NCBI RefSeq assembly: GCF_017837635.1
Contig: NZ_JAGJRS010000022.1
Location: 62,001 to 126,000, forward strand
Reading direction: 5' to 3'
DNA: 64,000 bases
Source: Frateuria flava
GTDB taxonomy: Bacteria; Pseudomonadota; Gammaproteobacteria; Xanthomonadales; Rhodanobacteraceae
This document shows, piece after piece, positions 26,393-35,998 of the stretch. A program made the translations under genes and the position numbers. Below the pieces are notes generated by a model. The model was not told the origin of the DNA and did not search any database. It was given only the letters and a program-made list of their open reading frames with translations. Positions within the stretch are counted from its first letter, which is position 1, and every line of letters begins with the position of its first letter.

Positions 26393-27745
26393 ATGCGCCT
26401 GACCCGCTACCTGCTGCCCACCCTGAAGGAAAACCCCGCCGAGGCGCAGATCGCCTCGCACCGCCTGATGCTGCGCGCCGGCCTGATCCGCCAGGAGGCC
26501 GCCGGCATCTACGCCTGGCTGCCGCTGGGCCTGCGCGTCCTGAAGAACATCGAGCGCATCGTGCGCGAGGAAATGGATCGCGCCGGCGCGGTCGAGCTGC
26601 TGATGCCCACGCTGCAGCTGGCCGACCTGTGGCGCGAGAGCGGCCGCTACGACGCCTACGGCCCGGAAATGCTGCGCATCCGCGACCGCCACGAGCGCGA
26701 GCTGCTGTATGGGCCGACCAACGAGGAGATGATCACGGAGATCTTCCGCAGCTACGTCGGTTCCTGGCGCAGCCTGCCGCTGAACCTCTACCAGGTCCAG
26801 TGGAAATTCCGCGACGAGCAGCGCCCGCGCTTCGGCGTGATGCGCGGGCGCGAGTTCCTGATGAAGGACGCCTATTCGTTCGACCTGGACGAGGCCGCCG
26901 CGCGCCGTTCCTATCAGCGCATGTTCGTCGCCTACCTGCGCATGTTCGACCGGATGGGCGTCAAGGCGATTCCCATGCGGGCGGAAACCGGGCCGATCGG
27001 CGGCGATCTCTCGCACGAGTTCCTGGTGCTGGCGCAGACCGGCGAATCGGCGGTGTTCTGCGACCGCGCCGTGCTGGACCTGCCGGTGCCAGGCGCCGAC
27101 GTCGACTACGGCGGCGACCTGACGTCGCTGGTCGAGGCATGGACGGCGCCCTACGCCGCCACCGAGGACGTGCACGAGGTCGAGCGCTTCGAGCGCGACG
27201 TGCCGGCGGAACGCCGACTGCTCGCACGCGGCATCGAAGTCGGCCAGATCTTCTATTTCGGCACCAAATACTCGGTGCCGATGAATGCCGTGGTGCGCCA
27301 CGCCGACGGCATCGAGCGGCCCATCCACGGCGGTTGCTACGGCGTGGGCGTGTCGCGGTTGGTGGGCGCGATCATCGAGGCCAGCCATGACGACCAGGGC
27401 ATCGTCTGGCCGGACGGTGTGGCGCCGTTCCAGGTCGGGCTGCTGCATCTGAAGCACGGCGATGGCCGCGTCGATGCCGCCTGCGAGTCGCTGTACGCCA
27501 GCCTGCGCGCGGCCGGCTTGAGCGTCCTTCTCGACGATACCGACGAGCGGCCGGGCGCCAAGTTCGCGCGCATGGACCTGATCGGCCTGCCCTGGCAGGT
27601 ACGGGTCGGCCCACGTGGGCTGGATAACGGCACCGTCGAGCTGAAGCATCGGGCCAGCGGCGAACGCCGCGAGATGGCGCCGGACGACGCGGTCGCATTC
27701 CTGCGCCAGGCCCTTTCCCCCCTCCAACCGGACGACCAGCCATGA
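26393..27745 (+). CDS. proS: Prolyl-tRNA synthetase, short form without editing domain
   Basis: 450 residues, close to the alphaproteobacterial type (about 440) and well below the 570 or so of E. coli ProS. Class II motifs: [59 protein letters not shown] and the ATP motif [13 protein letters not shown], then an anticodon-binding domain. The roughly 180-residue editing insertion between motifs 2 and 3 is absent, so mischarged Ala-tRNA-Pro would need a separate deacylase. Its place between argC and argH, with a 4-bp overlap into argH, is unusual. Whether a long ProS exists elsewhere cannot be seen. Confidence 0.92.
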   Translation: MRLTRYLLPTLKENPAEAQIASHRLMLRAGLIRQEAAGIYAWLPLGLRVLKNIERIVREEMDRAGAVELLMPTLQLADLWRESGRYDAYGPEMLRIRDRHERELLYGPTNEEMITEIFRSYVGSWRSLPLNLYQVQWKFRDEQRPRFGVMRGREFLMKDAYSFDLDEAAARRSYQRMFVAYLRMFDRMGVKAIPMRAETGPIGGDLSHEFLVLAQTGESAVFCDRAVLDLPVPGADVDYGGDLTSLVEAWTAPYAATEDVHEVERFERDVPAERRLLARGIEVGQIFYFGTKYSVPMNAVVRHADGIERPIHGGCYGVGVSRLVGAIIEASHDDQGIVWPDGVAPFQVGLLHLKHGDGRVDAACESLYASLRAAGLSVLLDDTDERPGAKFARMDLIGLPWQVRVGPRGLDNGTVELKHRASGERREMAPDDAVAFLRQALSPLQPDDQP

Positions 27746-29037
27746 GCGACCTCCTTTGGCAGAAGGCCGGCGTCGAGACCGACGCCCGGATCATGCGTTT
27801 CCTCGCCGGCAACGACGTGCTGCTGGACCGCGAGTTCTTCCTGCACGACATCACCGCGAGCAAGGCACACGTCGAGGGCCTCGCACGCATCGGCGTGATC
27901 AGCACCGACGAGGCCGCGGCACTCGAGCGTGAACTCGACACGCTGGCGCAGGATTTCCGCTCGGGCGCCTTCGTGCTGGACGAGCGTTACGAGGACGGCC
28001 ATTCGGCCATCGAGGCGCGGCTCACGGAGCGGCTTGGCGATGCCGGCCGGCGCGTACACACCGGGCGCAGCCGCAATGACCAGGTGCTGGTCGCCACGCG
28101 CTTGTGGCTGAAGGAGAAACTCGACGCGCTGGCGACGCACTGCCGCGCCATCGCGGCGGTGTGCCTGGAACGGGCCGCGCAGCCGGCTTTGCCGTTGCCC
28201 GGCTACACCCACCTGCAGCGCGCGGTGGTGTCTTCCACCGCGATGTGGTTCGCCGGGTTCGCCGAAGCCTTCATCGACAACGCCCTGCGCGCGCGCCAGA
28301 CGCTGGGCTGGATCGACGCCAACCCGCTCGGCACCGCCGCCGGCTACGGCGTCAACCTGCCGCTCGATCGCGAGTACACGACCACCGCGCTGGGCTTCGC
28401 GCGCATGCAGCTTTCGCCAATCTACGCGCAGCTCTCGCGCGGCAAGTTCGAACTGGCAGCGCTGGAAGCCCTGGCCAGCGCGCTGCTGGACCTGCGCCGC
28501 CTGGCCTGGGACCTGTCGTTGTTCACCACCGCCGAATTCGGTTTCGTCAGCCTGCCCCCGGAGTACACCACCGGCAGCTCGATCATGCCGAACAAGCGCA
28601 ACCCCGACGTCGTCGAGCTGTTGCGCGCCAGCTACGCCACCGTGGCGGCGGCGCGCTGCGAGATCGAGCAGCTGCTGTCGCTGCCGACCGGCTACCAGCG
28701 TGACCTGCAGTTCTCCAAGGGCTCGATCTTCCACGGCATGACCCACGGCCTGGCCGCGCTGGAACTGGCGCCCGATCTGCTCGCCCGCATGCACTGGAAC
28801 CAGCCGGCCATGCGCGCGGCGATCGAGCCGGCGATGTACGCCACCGACGTCGCCATCGAACAGGCGGCGGCCGGCGTACCGTTCCGTGACGCCTACCGTG
28901 CCGCGGCGGCTGCCGCCGCCTCGGCCGGCGAGGGGCGCACGCCCGAGCGCAGCCTGGCCGAACGCGTTTCGCCCGGTGGTGGCGCTGACGTGCGGCTGGA
29001 GGAGCTGGCCTCGCGCCTTGCCTCGTTGACGGGCTGA
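27742..29037 (+). CDS. argH: Argininosuccinate lyase
   Basis: 431 residues. Last step: argininosuccinate to arginine and fumarate. The fumarase-superfamily signature is [17 protein letters not shown] (about residues 276-292), with the catalytic serine in [13 protein letters not shown] and GYTHLQRAV are also present. The last residues RLASLTG close the fold. The ATG overlaps the proS stop by 4 bp, so translation of the two is coupled. No terminator is obvious before the next gene. Confidence 0.95.
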   Translation: MSDLLWQKAGVETDARIMRFLAGNDVLLDREFFLHDITASKAHVEGLARIGVISTDEAAALERELDTLAQDFRSGAFVLDERYEDGHSAIEARLTERLGDAGRRVHTGRSRNDQVLVATRLWLKEKLDALATHCRAIAAVCLERAAQPALPLPGYTHLQRAVVSSTAMWFAGFAEAFIDNALRARQTLGWIDANPLGTAAGYGVNLPLDREYTTTALGFARMQLSPIYAQLSRGKFELAALEALASALLDLRRLAWDLSLFTTAEFGFVSLPPEYTTGSSIMPNKRNPDVVELLRASYATVAAARCEIEQLLSLPTGYQRDLQFSKGSIFHGMTHGLAALELAPDLLARMHWNQPAMRAAIEPAMYATDVAIEQAAAGVPFRDAYRAAAAAAASAGEGRTPERSLAERVSPGGGADVRLEELASRLASLTG

Positions 29038-29164
29038 ACAGGCGTTCAGTCCGTTTCGAGGGCGGTTCACGGCGTCGGGCGGATACTTCGCGCCATGCCT
29101 CCGATGCTGCCAGCGACATCGTGCAAGGCCTGGCATGCCGCGTTCCGATGCAGGAGCGATCGCC

Positions 29165-31711
29165 GTGAGCGAACGTGAAGATCAGCGAGGCATGCCGCGG
29201 GCGCTGCTCGCGGTCGAGCAGGACGCGGTGCTGGGGCAACTGGCCGAAGGCGTGATCCTGGCCGACACCAACGGCCGCATCACCTATGTCAACGAGGCGG
29301 CAGCACGACTGCACGGGGTCAGCCGGTTCGACGTGGAGCCGGACGACTACACCTGCGCCTACCGGTTGCTGACCGAAGACGGACGTCCCTATCCGCCGCG
29401 CGAGTTGCCATTGTCGCGGGCCGTGCTTGCCGGGGAAACCGTTACCGACGTGCGCTGGCGGATTCGCCGCCCTGACGGTTCGGAGGTGATCGCACAGGGC
29501 TCGGCACGCCCGATCCGCGATGCCGACGGGCAGTCGCTCGGCGCCGTGCTCACCATGCACGACGATACCGAGCGCGTGCAGACCGAGCGGGCGCTGCGCG
29601 ACGAAACGCAGGCGCTGGAGACACTCAACCGCGTCGGCGCGACGGTGGCCAGTGAACTGGAGCTGGAGCGTGTCGTGCAGACGGTCACCGATGCCGGTGT
29701 CGCACTGATCGGTGCCAGCATGGGCGCGTTCTTCTACAACACCACCAACGAGGCGGGCGAGAGCATGATGCTCTACACCCTCTCCGGCGTGGACCGGCAC
29801 GTGTTCGACCGCTACCCGATGCCGCGGGCCAGCCTGCTGTTCCGCCCGACGCTGGCGGGCGAGCGCGTCGTGCGCTGTGACGACGTGCTGCGCGACCCGC
29901 GTTACGGCAAGAGTCCGCCCTACCACGGGCTGCCGCCGGGACACCCGCCCGTGCGCAGTTATCTCGCCGTGCCGGTGGTGTCCCGTTCGGGTCGCGTCTC
30001 GGGCGGGCTGTTTTTCGGTCATCCCGAGCCCGGGCGCTTTTCGGCGCGGCACGAGCGGTTGATGGCCGGCATCGCCGCGCATGCGGCTATCGCGATCGAC
30101 AACGCGAACCTGTATGCCGTCGCGCAACGGGAAATCGAGGAGCGCCGCGCCGCCGAAGACCGCCTGCGCGAGATCAACGAAACGCTAGAACAACGCGTCG
30201 AGGCGCGCACCCGCGAGCGCGACCGCGCATGGAAATACTCGCGCGACCTGCAGGCGGTGGTGGACGAACGCGGTTACTTCCTGCAGGTCAGCGATGCCTG
30301 GTATGCGGTGCTTGGCTGGCCGGCGGCGGAGGTGATCGGGCACCGTGCGTACGAGTTCATCCATCCCGACGACCGCCCGGTCGGCGAGCGCCCGTTCTTC
30401 TCCAATCTGGCCCGGGGTCCGGCCTTCGAGAACCGCATGCGGCACAAGAATGGCGGTTACCGCTGCATCGCCTGGCTGGTCAGCCAGGACGAAGACACCA
30501 TCTACGCCAGCGGTCGCGACGTCACCGAACAGAAGGAGCAGGCGAGCGCCCTGGCGCAGGCCGAGGCGACGTTGCGGCAGAGCCAGAAGATGGAGGCGGT
30601 CGGTCACCTCACCGGCGGCATCGCACACGACTTCAACAACATGTTGGCCGTGGTGATCGGTTCGCTCGACCTGTTGCAGCATCGGTTGCCCGAAGACGCG
30701 CCGGAACGGCGGCACGCCGGAAACGCCATGGAAGCGGCCAACCGCGCGGCCACGCTGACCCAGCGCCTGCTCGCCTTTGCCCGTCAGCAGCCGCTCGACC
30801 CGCGGCCGGTGGACGCCAACGTGCTGGTGGAAGGCATGTCCGAACTGCTGCGTCACGCGATCGGTCCGGACATCCGCCTGGAGGTGCTCACCGCCCATGG
30901 CCTGTGGCTGACGCTGGTCGATGCGAACCAGCTCGAGAACGCCATCCTCAACCTCGCGGTCAACGCCCGCGATGCGATGCCCGGTGGCGGGCGGCTCACC
31001 ATCGAAACGGCCAACGCCGTCCTCGACCGGCGCCATATGGCCGGCTACCCGGACATGGAGGCCGGCGACTACGTGTCGATCACGGTCAGCGACAGCGGTA
31101 CCGGGATGCCGGCGGAGGTGGCCGCGCGCGCCTTCGATCCCTTCTTCACCACCAAGCAGGCCGGGCAGGGCACCGGTCTGGGACTCAGCCAGGTCTATGG
31201 CTTCGTCAAACAGTCGGGCGGGCACGTGTCGATCTACTCGGAGCCGGGTCGGGGTACGGGCGTCAAGGTCTACCTGCCGCGGCTGGTCGGCCAGGCGCAC
31301 GGGCAGGAACCCGACCGGGCAGCGAGCGCATTGCCGGTTGGCCGGCAGGAGCTGATCCTGCTGGTGGATGACGAACCGGCGGTGCGGCAGGTCACTGCCG
31401 AAGCCCTGCACGAGCTGAACTATCGCGTGCTTCAGGCCAATGGCGCCGATGCCGCGCTTTCCATGCTGGCCGCGCACGCGGACATCGCGCTGTTGCTTAC
31501 CGACGTGGTCATGCCGGACGTCGACGGGCGCCGGCTGGCGGAGGAGGCGCGCCTCGCTCGGCCAGGGCTGAAGGTGTTGTTCACCACTGGCTATTCGGCG
31601 GCCGCGGCGCAACGCCATGGCGCCACGGACCCTGGCGCCCCGCTGCTGGGCAAGCCCTATACGCTTGCCGAATTGGGGCGCAAGTTGCGCCAGGTGCTGG
31701 AAAGCGCCTGA
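29165..31711 (+). CDS. Hybrid sensor histidine kinase (PAS-GAF-PAS-HisKA-HATPase-REC)
   Basis: About 848 residues, no membrane helix seen, so cytoplasmic. Domains in order: PAS (about 15-130), GAF (about 150-325), coiled coil (about 325-360), PAS (about 365-465), HisKA with the phosphorylated His in GGIAHDFNNML (about residue 491), HATPase (NLAVNARDAMP, DSGTGMP, GTGLGLSQVYGF) and a C-terminal receiver with acceptor Asp in LLLTDVVMPDVDG. I prefer the GTG at 29165 because AGGAG lies 9 bp upstream; the ATG at 29135 in the same frame has no ribosome site. No cognate regulator is adjacent; signal and output are unknown. Confidence 0.88.
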   Translation: MSEREDQRGMPRALLAVEQDAVLGQLAEGVILADTNGRITYVNEAAARLHGVSRFDVEPDDYTCAYRLLTEDGRPYPPRELPLSRAVLAGETVTDVRWRIRRPDGSEVIAQGSARPIRDADGQSLGAVLTMHDDTERVQTERALRDETQALETLNRVGATVASELELERVVQTVTDAGVALIGASMGAFFYNTTNEAGESMMLYTLSGVDRHVFDRYPMPRASLLFRPTLAGERVVRCDDVLRDPRYGKSPPYHGLPPGHPPVRSYLAVPVVSRSGRVSGGLFFGHPEPGRFSARHERLMAGIAAHAAIAIDNANLYAVAQREIEERRAAEDRLREINETLEQRVEARTRERDRAWKYSRDLQAVVDERGYFLQVSDAWYAVLGWPAAEVIGHRAYEFIHPDDRPVGERPFFSNLARGPAFENRMRHKNGGYRCIAWLVSQDEDTIYASGRDVTEQKEQASALAQAEATLRQSQKMEAVGHLTGGIAHDFNNMLAVVIGSLDLLQHRLPEDAPERRHAGNAMEAANRAATLTQRLLAFARQQPLDPRPVDANVLVEGMSELLRHAIGPDIRLEVLTAHGLWLTLVDANQLENAILNLAVNARDAMPGGGRLTIETANAVLDRRHMAGYPDMEAGDYVSITVSDSGTGMPAEVAARAFDPFFTTKQAGQGTGLGLSQVYGFVKQSGGHVSIYSEPGRGTGVKVYLPRLVGQAHGQEPDRAASALPVGRQELILLVDDEPAVRQVTAEALHELNYRVLQANGADAALSMLAAHADIALLLTDVVMPDVDGRRLAEEARLARPGLKVLFTTGYSAAAAQRHGATDPGAPLLGKPYTLAELGRKLRQVLESA

Positions 31712-31721
31712 CGGTGCACCG

Positions 31722-32222
31722 TCAACCGTGCAGGTGGCCCTGGTGGCCAAGGTCGCGCGGCTGCTCGTTCCACATGCCGCGGGCGAAATCCAGCGCGCGC
31801 TCGACGAAGTTGCCCGAGGACTCCCAGTACATCGCGTCGCGCACGCGCACGCGCAGGACGGTGAGATTGGGGTCGTCCTTGCCGGAGAAGAACACGTTCT
31901 GTGCGGCTGACCACAACTCGTCGATCAGCGCCTGGTCGCGGTTGATGCGCGCACGCCCGCGCACCGAGACGTAGCATTTGTCGTCCTGGTTGGCGTAGGC
32001 GAGGTTCACGTCCAGGTCGTCGGTGAGCTGGTCGACCTTGGCGCTGTCGGCGGCGGTGAAGAACACCAGGTCGCCGTCGGCGGTGAGCTTGAGCGTCTGC
32101 AGCGGGCGACTGACCAGCGAGCCGTCCTGGGCCAGCGTGGTCATCATGGCCACCTCGATGTCGTCGATCAGCTCGCCTAGTTTGCTCAGGTCGGTATCGT
32201 CATGGGGCGCGTCGTTTTTCAT
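31722..32222 (-). CDS. Pyridoxamine 5'-phosphate oxidase-like flavin-binding stress protein
   Basis: 166 residues. The split-barrel fold of the general-stress FMN/FAD-binding family: VAMMTTLAQDGSLVSRPLQTLKL, LVFFTAADSAKVDQL, VNLAYANQDDKCYVSVRGRA and a C-terminal DAMYWESSGNFV. Related to Xanthomonas and E. coli general stress protein 26-like proteins that bind flavins but lack PdxH catalytic features. The gene converges on the histidine kinase with only 10 bp between stops. The function is unproven. Confidence 0.75.
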   Translation of the reverse strand: MKNDAPHDDTDLSKLGELIDDIEVAMMTTLAQDGSLVSRPLQTLKLTADGDLVFFTAADSAKVDQLTDDLDVNLAYANQDDKCYVSVRGRARINRDQALIDELWSAAQNVFFSGKDDPNLTVLRVRVRDAMYWESSGNFVERALDFARGMWNEQPRDLGHQGHLHG

Positions 32223-32294
32223 GCCGGTCTCCGGACAGCGGAGGTCCCACCATGGCGCATCCGCAATCAAGCTGCGATGAAGCAAGCCCGTTTC

Positions 32295-32366
32295 GTAGGA
32301 GCGTGCTTGCGGGCGATGCTCTTGTTGGTCGGTGCCCGAGAGCATCGCCCGCAAGCGGGCTCCTGC
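32295..32366. repeat. GTAGGAGCGC-family inverted repeat, copy 4
   Basis: GTAGGAGCGTGCTTGCGGGC (from 32295, arm to 32320, ending GATGCT) is inverted at 32341-32366 (AGCATCGCCCGCAAGCGGGC then TCCTGC), the most symmetric of the four copies. It lies between the PNPOx-like gene and the methyltransferase. Confidence 0.8.
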
Positions 32367-32381
32367 AATGTATCGGCGCGG

Positions 32382-32996
32382 TCAGCGACGTTCGAGCAAC
32401 GCATAGGCGAAGATCTGGGCGGTGCCGGCGGGCGTGATGTGCCGCTCCGTGCTTACCCCGACCAGGCGAAACGCCGGCCCGAGCACCGAGGCGATGTCGG
32501 CCGGCGAGCGCCGCGCCACCGGCAGACCGCTGCAGCGCTCCGGACCGTCCGGCGCGAAGCCGCCGATGACCGCATGCCCGCCCGGACGCAAGGCGCACAT
32601 CACCTGTGCGGCGTAACGCGCGGTGTCCTCCGGCGCGGCGAGGAAATGCAGTACCGCGCGGTCGTGCCAAAGGTCGAAGGCGGCAGGGACGAAGTCGGCC
32701 TCCAGGAGATCGCCGGCGAGCCAGCGCACGGCCTTGCCGCGCGTGCCCAATCGCTCGCGCGCGACGTCGAGGGCCGTCCGCGACAGATCCAGCACGGTGA
32801 TGTCGGTCAGGCCCAGCTCCAGCAGGTCGTCGACCAGCGTGGAAGCGCCGCCGCCCACATCGACCAGCCGCGTGGAAGCATCCAGGCCCGCCTGGCGCAG
32901 CAGCGCGAGCGAGACGTCCAGGTGCGGGCGATACCAGCTCACCGCCTGGGTCGAGCGGCTGCGATAGACCGCCTCCCAGTGCGACCGGCTGGACAC
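32382..32996 (-). CDS. Class I SAM-dependent methyltransferase
   Basis: 204 residues. The SAM-binding motif is RLVDVGGGASTLVDDLLE (about residues 44-61), followed by ITVLDLSRTAL, the D(L)WHDRAVLHFL motif IV region and LRPGGHAVIGGFAPDGPERCSGL. The opening SHWEAVYRSRSTQAVSWYRP is common in small thiopurine- or arsenite-type methyltransferase relatives. It starts with GTG at 32996, one base past the kynU stop, so it is the last gene of the kynurenine-branch operon. Substrate unknown. Confidence 0.75.
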   Translation of the reverse strand: MSSRSHWEAVYRSRSTQAVSWYRPHLDVSLALLRQAGLDASTRLVDVGGGASTLVDDLLELGLTDITVLDLSRTALDVARERLGTRGKAVRWLAGDLLEADFVPAAFDLWHDRAVLHFLAAPEDTARYAAQVMCALRPGGHAVIGGFAPDGPERCSGLPVARRSPADIASVLGPAFRLVGVSTERHITPAGTAQIFAYALLERR

Positions 32997-32997
32997 G

Positions 32998-34272
32998 TCA
33001 GCCGTTGGCCCAGCGGCGCACCGCTTCGGCGAAGGCCAGGCAGTCGGCGTGGCGGTTGTAGAGCGGCGCGGGCGAAATGCGGATCACGTCCGGCTCGCGC
33101 CAGTCGCCGATGATGCCGTTGGCCATGAGGTACTCGAACAGCGCGCGTCCGCGGGCGCGGCCGCCGAGCACGCGGATCGACAGCTGCGCGCCGCGGCGCG
33201 CCGGCTCGTCGGGCGTGACGATCTCCAGCACGTCGGCCAGCTGCGTACGGACCAGCCACTCCAGATAACCGGTCAGCTTCAGGGACTTTTCGCGCAACCG
33301 CGCCATGCCCGCGCGGCGGAAAAGCTCCAGCGACACGCGAAGCGGCACCAGCGCGAGGATCGGCGGGTTGGAAAGCTGCCAGCCGTCGGCGCCGGGCGTG
33401 GGCACGAATTGCGGGCCCATCTGGAAGCGGGTGGTCTTGTCGTGGCCCCACCAGCCGGCGAAGCGCGGCAGCGCCTCACGTGCGTGGCGCTCGTGCACGA
33501 ACGCACCGCCGACCGCGCCGGGCCCGGCGTTGAGATATTTGTAACTGCACCAGATGGCGAAATCCGCGTCGCTGTCGTGCAACTGCAGTGGCAGGTTGCC
33601 GACCGCGTGCGCCAGGTCGAAGCCCACCCGGCAACCCTGCGCATGCGCGAGGCGTGCAATGGTCTTCAGGTCGAAAGCCTGGCCGGTGCGGTACTGCACG
33701 CCCGGGAGCATCACCAGGGCGGTGCGCGCGCCGTGCTCGGCAAGAGCCCGCTCGAAGGCCGCGTCCGAGATCGTGCCGTTGGGTTCGTCCGCCTCCAGCT
33801 CGATCAGCGCGGTGGCCGGGTCGTAGCCGTGGAAGCGGATCTGCGATTCGACCGCATAACGATCGGTCGGGAAGGCGCCGGCCTCGATCAGGATGGCGTG
33901 GCGCTCGGGCGTCGGGCGGTAGAAGCTCACCATCATCAGGTGCAGGTTCACGCCCAGCGTATTCATCGCGACCACTTCGGAAGGCAATGCGCCCACGACC
34001 TGTGCCAGGTCGTCGCGCACGAACTCGTGGTAGTCCATCCAGGGCAGGCGACCCTTGAAATGGCCCTCGACGCCCAGTTCGCCCCAGTAGTCCAGCTCCG
34101 CCGTGACCGCCTGGCGTACCGCCCGCGGCTGCAGGCCGAGCGAGTTGCCGCAGAAGTAGTTCGAATCGCGATCCTCGTGCGGGGGAATCAGGAACTCGTC
34201 GCGGAACGCGCGCAGCGGATCGGCCTCATCGGCGGCGGCGGCCCATGCGGCCGAGGCCTGGTACTCAGTCAT
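32998..34272 (-). CDS. kynU: Kynureninase
   Basis: 424 residues. A PLP enzyme that cleaves kynurenine or 3-hydroxykynurenine to (3-hydroxy)anthranilate and alanine. Seen: YFCGNSLGLQPRAVRQ at the start, the PLP lysine in WCSYKYLNAGPGAVGG, FDLAHAVGNLPL with the cofactor aspartate, and RFAGWWGHDK. Length and motifs match the family. It lies 10 bp after a small secreted protein gene and two genes after ACMS decarboxylase, suggesting tryptophan breakdown or NAD precursor branching. kynA, kmo and haoD are not in the window. Confidence 0.93.
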   Translation of the reverse strand: MTEYQASAAWAAAADEADPLRAFRDEFLIPPHEDRDSNYFCGNSLGLQPRAVRQAVTAELDYWGELGVEGHFKGRLPWMDYHEFVRDDLAQVVGALPSEVVAMNTLGVNLHLMMVSFYRPTPERHAILIEAGAFPTDRYAVESQIRFHGYDPATALIELEADEPNGTISDAAFERALAEHGARTALVMLPGVQYRTGQAFDLKTIARLAHAQGCRVGFDLAHAVGNLPLQLHDSDADFAIWCSYKYLNAGPGAVGGAFVHERHAREALPRFAGWWGHDKTTRFQMGPQFVPTPGADGWQLSNPPILALVPLRVSLELFRRAGMARLREKSLKLTGYLEWLVRTQLADVLEIVTPDEPARRGAQLSIRVLGGRARGRALFEYLMANGIIGDWREPDVIRISPAPLYNRHADCLAFAEAVRRWANG

Positions 34273-34282
34273 CCTTTGAACC

Positions 34283-34795
34283 TCATCGAGCCAGATCGGT
34301 AGCGACCGCGTCGCAGCCCTTGTCGAACGCCGCCGCCCAGGCGGCACCGGCCTCGCTGCGGGCCGGGCGCGCGCAGCGCAGGCGGACCGCGTGGTTGTTC
34401 CGGAACCAGTAGCGTTCGTCGTAGTGGTAGGCCGTGCCGTGGTCCTGCGCGGTGTAGGCGTGGCTGTTGGGGCCGTCCGGGCTGCCGATCGCGCTGTAAC
34501 CGTCCAGCGCCTTGGCCTTGCGGGTGGCGTTGGCGACGTACCCTTCGAAGGCGGCCAGTCCGCCGACCGGTTCGACTTCCACCGTGACCGAAGCCAGGTT
34601 GTCGCGGGCGGTGGGCGAGGGGTCGGGCACCTGGAACACGCGCATTTCAGGCAGGCCCTGGGTCTCCATGATGGTGACCCAGTTGTCCGGCGTGCTGAAG
34701 GCGACCTCGCCACCGGCCATGCTGACATCGGTGGCACAGGCGGTGCCGGCCAGCAGCAGGGCGCCGGCCAGGAAGAAGCTGCGGAAAAGGATCAT
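34283..34795 (-). CDS. Uncharacterised exported protein in the kynurenine operon
   Basis: 170 residues, not recognised. A signal peptide (MILFRSFFLAGALLLAGTACA) precedes a mature beta-rich domain, with VAFSTPDNWVTIMETQGLPEMRVFQVPD and a later RYWFRNNHAVRLRCARP. The Cys at the end of the signal (GTAC) is not a good lipobox. The ATG at 34795 overlaps the upstream ACMS decarboxylase stop by 4 bp, so the two are translationally coupled. The pattern (a conserved N-terminal DNW segment and single Cys pair) recalls small periplasmic proteins of unknown function. Confidence 0.6.
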   Translation of the reverse strand: MILFRSFFLAGALLLAGTACATDVSMAGGEVAFSTPDNWVTIMETQGLPEMRVFQVPDPSPTARDNLASVTVEVEPVGGLAAFEGYVANATRKAKALDGYSAIGSPDGPNSHAYTAQDHGTAYHYDERYWFRNNHAVRLRCARPARSEAGAAWAAAFDKGCDAVATDLAR

Positions 34796-35826
34796 GAACG
34801 CTCCGAAAGAGGTGCCTGGTTGACGAATCGCTGCAAGGGCAGGCCCAGCCATTCCAGTGCGGTGCCGTGGAACAAGCGAGCACGGTCCGCTTCATCCAGC
34901 CCCAAGGCCTCGATGCCGCTGCCGGGCTCCTGTTCGCCCAGCGGGAAAGGATAGTCGGTGCCCAGCATCACGCGATCGACGCCGGTCACATCCAGGAGAT
35001 ACCGCAGCGCCCGCTCGTCGTGCACACAGGAGTCGAAGTACAGGCGCTTGAGGTACTCGCGCGGGTTGCGCGGGTTGTCGGTGGCGACCAGGTCCGGGCG
35101 CATGCGGAAGCCGTGCTCGATGCGCCCGATCGACCACGGAAAGCTGCCGCCGCCGTGGGCCAGCATGATGCGCAGCTTCGGCAGTCGCTCCAGCACGCCG
35201 CCGAAGGCCAGGCAGCAGCCGGCGCGCGATTGCTCGGCCGGCATGCCGACCAGCCAGGGCATCCAGTACTTGGGCATGGTGTCGGTACCCATCATGTCCC
35301 ACGGGTGCACCAGGATCGCCGCGCCCAGGTCGGCCGCCGCCTCGAAGAAGGGGAACAGTTCCGGCGCGTCCAGGTTCCAGTCGTTGCAGTGCGAGCCGAT
35401 CTGCACGCCCTGCAGGCCCAGCTCGTCGATGCAGCGCTCCAGCTCGCGGATGGCCAGCTCCGGCGCCTGCAGCGGAACCGTGCCGATGCCGGCATAGTGG
35501 CGGGGAAAGTCATGGCACATCCTGGCCATGTGGTCGTTCAGGTGGCGATGCAGTTCCAGCGCCTGGTAGCCCGGCGCCCAGTAGGAAAACAGCACCGGCA
35601 CGGTGGAAATGACCTGCACGTCCACGCCGAAGCGGGCGTAGTCGTCGATACGGGTCTGCGGATCGAACGCCGAATCCCACACTTCGCGGAAAAACTTGCC
35701 GTCCTTGTAGATGCGGTGGCGGCCGTCGGTATGGGTCATGACCGGGAAGCGGTCGTTGCCGTACTTGGCGGCCAAATTGGGCCAATCGCGGGGAAGGATG
35801 TGCGCGTGGGTATCGATCTTGAGCAT
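34792..35826 (-). CDS. 2-amino-3-carboxymuconate-6-semialdehyde decarboxylase (amidohydrolase 2 family)
   Basis: 344 residues. A zinc amidohydrolase that decarboxylates ACMS, diverting the kynurenine pathway from quinolinate. Metal ligands: IDTHAHILP at the start (HxH), the His in ILVHPWDMMG (about residue 176), the His in LAHGGGSFPW and the Asp in MLGTDYPFPLGE. The opening LPRDWPNLAAKYG fits ACMSD. Context with kynU supports this substrate over other gamma-resorcylate-type decarboxylases. First gene of the leftward operon, divergent from the ECF sigma gene. Confidence 0.85.
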   Translation of the reverse strand: MLKIDTHAHILPRDWPNLAAKYGNDRFPVMTHTDGRHRIYKDGKFFREVWDSAFDPQTRIDDYARFGVDVQVISTVPVLFSYWAPGYQALELHRHLNDHMARMCHDFPRHYAGIGTVPLQAPELAIRELERCIDELGLQGVQIGSHCNDWNLDAPELFPFFEAAADLGAAILVHPWDMMGTDTMPKYWMPWLVGMPAEQSRAGCCLAFGGVLERLPKLRIMLAHGGGSFPWSIGRIEHGFRMRPDLVATDNPRNPREYLKRLYFDSCVHDERALRYLLDVTGVDRVMLGTDYPFPLGEQEPGSGIEALGLDEADRARLFHGTALEWLGLPLQRFVNQAPLSERS

Positions 35827-35909
35827 GCCGGCGAGTCTAGCAGGGCGGTTGCGGTGGCCCCGTAGTGCGGAAACGACCCCCGCTTCCTGTCGCGCCGGGG
35901 CCTTTGGCC

Positions 35910-35915
35910 TATACT
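35910..35915 (+). promoter_or_regulatory. -10-like box upstream of the ECF sigma gene
   Basis: TATACT at 35910-35915 lies 84 bp before the GTG start. No convincing -35 at 16-18 bp; the nearest TTCCTG (35884-35889) is 20 bp away. Weak call. Confidence 0.3.
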
Positions 35916-35998
35916 TTTGCCGCGGCCGAGCCTGGCCGCGATCCAGGGCCGGCGCCAGCCGGCTCGTGGCCATCCGGGCGGGAAGGGACCACCAGACC

